Below are positions 61,661 to 64,000 of a DNA stretch of 64,000 nt, one piece after another. Origin of the DNA: Bacteroidota bacterium (GTDB taxonomy: Bacteria; Bacteroidota; Bacteroidia; Bacteroidales; JAGONC01); contig JAKLFC010000004.1 of assembly GCA_022711405.1 (NCBI GenBank), positions 124,001-188,000 of the forward strand, written 5' to 3'. Position numbers and translations under genes: made by a program. The notes below the pieces were generated by a model. The model saw only the letters and a program-made list of their open reading frames with translations, had not been told where the DNA came from and did not search any database. Position 1 is the stretch's first letter; each line of letters begins with the position of its first letter.

Positions 61661-63268
61661 CTAAAACACTCCGTTCGGTGTGATCCCCACCACACGGAAC
61701 CAGGTCTCTCCCGCCAGGATGATCACCAGCCAGGAGATCACCATCATGGCGATGCCATACTTCATCGTGTCGGTAAACGAGTACATGTCCGTCTCGTACA
61801 GAAGAGCGGCAGGCTTGCTGTTGAATGGGAAGACGTACACGTGCTCGATCATGAAAGCGGTGGGCAGCGCCAGGCTGATCACATCGTACCCGAACCGACC
61901 CGCGATGCCGATGGCAATGGGGACAAAGATCATGGCGCGCATGGCCGTAGACTGGAAAATCAATCCGCTGAACGCCATGACTCCTGTCATCAATACATAC
62001 AATACCCAGAAGGGAGTGTGCCCCCCTACACCAAACTGATCAAAAATGGCATTGACACTGATGGACGGCAGATCGGTAAGAGAGAGACCGGAACCCAGGG
62101 CATATGCGCCCGCTGAGAAAAGCATGAGGTGCCAGGGGATCTCCACGTCGTTCCATTTTACGATCCCGATGCGTGGTGTCAGTGCAATGATTGCTCCCAC
62201 AAACGCAACAACCGTCGCACTGATGCCGTGCAGACGGTCGGTGGCCCAGAAACCCAGGATCAGGGAGAAGATGATTAGGGCTTTAACCTCCTGAGTGCTT
62301 AGTTTTCCCAGTCTCCTGTATTCCTGGCGCAGACGCTCCATCCCTCCTTCGATCTGCGGTCTGCGTTCTTCGGGCGAAAGAGGGAAGAATACCTTCATGG
62401 CCAGCAGATAACCGATGAGCATTATTCCAACCATTACAGGGAACATCGCCATGAGCCAGTCGCCATAGAAGATCTTTCCCCCGATAGCGCCGCCGATGAT
62501 GGCAACAGCCAGCAGATTTGCCCCTGAACCTGTCATATATACCCCAGCTCCGAGATTAATCTGCAGGAGGTTCTGTAAAACCAGGCTTCGCCCGAAATTT
62601 CTTTTTCCTTCACCGGGTCTGGCTCCGTAAATGGCCGAGATCACCATAAATATGGGTAGCATGATCGCGGCCTTTCCTGTGGTAGAGGAAATGCATGCAG
62701 ACAATATCGTATTGATGGCCAGAAAACTCAGAAAGACTGATCCGGCACTCTTGCCAAATTTCAACAGAAACCACAGGGCAAAACGCTTTGCCAGACCTGT
62801 GGTCACCAGCATGCTTGCAAGCACGAACGACATGATGTTAAGCCACATTACGGGATGTCCCAGCTGTGCCAGTGCCTCCTTTTCAGGCACGACCTTGCAG
62901 AGAATGATGCTGATGATCACGATGAGTGAGGTCAGGTAATTGGGAATGGCATTGGTGAGCCAGAGCAGGATGCTGGCTGCAAATATTGCCAGCATAAGGT
63001 GATTGCTTCTCGAAAATGCTTCAGATCCTAATGTTTGAAATGCTTCCCTGGCCTCTTCTGAAATGATCCGTGCAGGATCAATGTCGGTCAGGAAAGGCAA
63101 TTGTGTGAAAAACCCCAGAATGATAAAAGCCAGCAATGCAACAGGTGGACCAAGAATCGCCAGCCACCGTTCAAATTTCGACTTCTCCCTCCTGGGGAGC
63201 TTATCAATCCGGTACTGATGCATATCCAAAGGATCATACACAGCCTTAGGGAGCTTATTTTCTTCCAT
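61661..63268 (-). CDS. SLC13/DASS-family divalent-anion:sodium symporter
   Basis: This 535-residue inner-membrane protein has a roughly 38-residue cytoplasmic N-terminus and about 11-12 helices. It has the family's two re-entrant loops: CISSTTGKAAIMLPIFM (the first S-[NS]-T-like motif) and FSGLIFQSTAMRAMIFVPIA (the second). Such carriers bring in succinate, malate, citrate, phosphate or sulfate with sodium; this protein's substrate is unclear. It follows the CYTH gene by 23 bases, so the two are probably cotranscribed, though no functional link is evident. Confidence 0.9.
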   Translation of the reverse strand: MEENKLPKAVYDPLDMHQYRIDKLPRREKSKFERWLAILGPPVALLAFIILGFFTQLPFLTDIDPARIISEEAREAFQTLGSEAFSRSNHLMLAIFAASILLWLTNAIPNYLTSLIVIISIILCKVVPEKEALAQLGHPVMWLNIMSFVLASMLVTTGLAKRFALWFLLKFGKSAGSVFLSFLAINTILSACISSTTGKAAIMLPIFMVISAIYGARPGEGKRNFGRSLVLQNLLQINLGAGVYMTGSGANLLAVAIIGGAIGGKIFYGDWLMAMFPVMVGIMLIGYLLAMKVFFPLSPEERRPQIEGGMERLRQEYRRLGKLSTQEVKALIIFSLILGFWATDRLHGISATVVAFVGAIIALTPRIGIVKWNDVEIPWHLMLFSAGAYALGSGLSLTDLPSISVNAIFDQFGVGGHTPFWVLYVLMTGVMAFSGLIFQSTAMRAMIFVPIAIGIAGRFGYDVISLALPTAFMIEHVYVFPFNSKPAALLYETDMYSFTDTMKYGIAMMVISWLVIILAGETWFRVVGITPNGVF

Positions 63269-63291
63269 AGATGATTTTTTGTCGTATCAGA

Positions 63292-63759
63292 TTACCAGGT
63301 AGTAAACGGATGCTTCATGAGCATGACATTATAATACCTTACATCTCCCGTGACCTCTTCTCCCAGCCAGCCAGGCTTCTCGAAGGATTCCTGCTCCGAG
63401 GGCAGCTCGATCTCTGCCAATACCAGCCCCTGGTTTTCTCCATAAAATTCATCCACTTCATAGGTGAATTTTCCGGCAGGGACCAGGTACCTGGTCTTGT
63501 CGATCACGCCTGGTTCGCAGATCTTCAGCAGTTCTTCCACCTCTGCCAAGGGGATCTCCTTTTCCCATTCATACCGGCTGGCACCGGAGGCGTTGCCGAT
63601 CCCTTTGACCGTAATATAGCCTTTGTCTCCCTTGATCCTGATCCGTACAGCCCGTTCGGGGACCGAAGACAGATACCCCTGGGTGATCCGGGTTGCTTTT
63701 ATGCTAAAAGGTTTGAAATCACCCATTACCAGAAATTTGCGTTCGATTTCCTGTGCCAT
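63292..63759 (-). CDS. CYTH-domain protein, probable inorganic triphosphatase
   Basis: This 155-residue protein begins with the family signature QEIERKFLV. It then shows the tunnel-fold charged strands VRIRIKGDKGYITVKG, RYEWEKEIPLAE, KTRYLVP, YEVDEFYGENQGLVLAEIELP and the late EVTGDVRYYN. CYTH enzymes bind triphosphates in a beta-tunnel with acidic and basic residues; bacterial members of this size are usually inorganic triphosphatases, rarely adenylate cyclases. It ends just before the SLC13 gene and starts 3 bases after the short hypothetical gene. Confidence 0.92.
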   Translation of the reverse strand: MAQEIERKFLVMGDFKPFSIKATRITQGYLSSVPERAVRIRIKGDKGYITVKGIGNASGASRYEWEKEIPLAEVEELLKICEPGVIDKTRYLVPAGKFTYEVDEFYGENQGLVLAEIELPSEQESFEKPGWLGEEVTGDVRYYNVMLMKHPFTTW

Positions 63760-63762
63760 TTT

Positions 63763-63972
63763 TCAGATGTTTTCGTTTGCCAGTGGTTTAGCGATCATAC
63801 CGATCACGCGTTTGATGGCCTGAAGGTAATTGATATTTTCAATCCCCTGAAGGCCAATATCCTGGATCGTTTTTTTAATATCCTCTATTTCAGTAGATTC
63901 TGAGTTAACGGTGACTACTCTGGCCCCATTGATCAGGACAATGCCATACTCGCAAATGGTATCATTCACCAT
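63763..63972 (-). CDS. Short hypothetical protein, possibly incomplete at the edge
   Basis: From the ATG at 63972 (MVNDTICEYGIVLINGARV) the product has 69 residues. A GTG at 63996 is also possible, and the frame is open to the right edge, so the start may lie outside. I recognise no family. The sequence is mixed strand then helix (EIEDIKKTIQDIGLQGIENINY), with a C-terminal helix. It ends 3 bases before the CYTH gene, so it is probably the first or a middle gene of that operon. Confidence 0.55.
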   Translation of the reverse strand: MVNDTICEYGIVLINGARVVTVNSESTEIEDIKKTIQDIGLQGIENINYLQAIKRVIGMIAKPLANENI

Positions 63973-64000
63973 GTAGCCGTATCGTTTTTTACACACCCGC

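Overview
The window looks like a Bacteroidota chromosome segment of roughly 50% GC, probably from a free-living member of the Bacteroidales or a related lineage. Evidence: a SusC/SusD pair, at least four type IX secretion (T9SS) C-terminal sorting domains (type A and type B), several signal peptides and lipoboxes of the usual form, LytS/LytTR signalling, FISUMP-domain surface proteins, and promoters of the Bacteroidota form (TTG-N19/20-TAnnTTTG). I saw no rRNA, tRNA, CRISPR array, integrase or transposase.

Layout. 1-7423 (minus): three paralogous secreted proteins with dockerin-like repeats and FISUMP domains. The first runs off the left edge and the third is split by an in-frame TAA. A small membrane methyltransferase-like gene sits between the second and third. 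7635-11491: a cation diffusion facilitator, a secreted CocE/NonD-type hydrolase and a DUF998-like membrane protein. 11671-16872 (plus): a tight three-gene operon encoding a membrane-anchored patatin phospholipase, a large CHAT (caspase-like) protein and a metallo-beta-lactamase-fold hydrolase. Its right end meets a TonB-dependent receptor that has lost its C-terminal half, and purine-rich GAGAGGAGAG sequence is present at both ends, so it looks like an inserted cassette. I consider it the best candidate for an undescribed (probably defence or cell-suicide) system.

16853-33656: a peptide-utilisation locus. The minus-strand operon runs secreted cyanophycinase, SusC, SusD, PKD/beta-propeller lipoprotein, YfcC-family carrier, CotH/lamin-tail protein, truncated receptor. 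Divergent from it is an isoaspartyl dipeptidase, followed by a racemase/OSBS-family enolase and an M14 carboxypeptidase. Together these fit uptake and breakdown of cyanophycin or another isoaspartyl polymer: extracellular cleavage to beta-Asp-Arg, TonB-driven import, hydrolysis to Asp and Arg, and amino-acid exchange.

33758-48127: a CBM48-like/esterase/T9SS protein, a cation/proton antiporter, a protein of three near-identical tandem modules with a C-terminal membrane anchor, a low-molecular-weight phosphatase, a GH53 galactanase lipoprotein, an unusual FadL-barrel/TSP3/OmpA hybrid, an MFS carrier, a SulP transporter and a T9SS type B protein. 48261-61501: two huge paralogous proteins with YadA-head-like repeats and a C-terminal S74 chaperone domain. 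Their promoters and flanking short repeats are also duplicated. Between them lie a LytS/LytTR pair, a C10 (streptopain) protease, a HigBA toxin-antitoxin pair with a 27-bp palindrome, and a decayed surface-protein gene. 61661-64000: an operon of a short hypothetical gene, a CYTH-domain gene and an SLC13 carrier.

Three families of short non-coding repeats recur between genes across the window.
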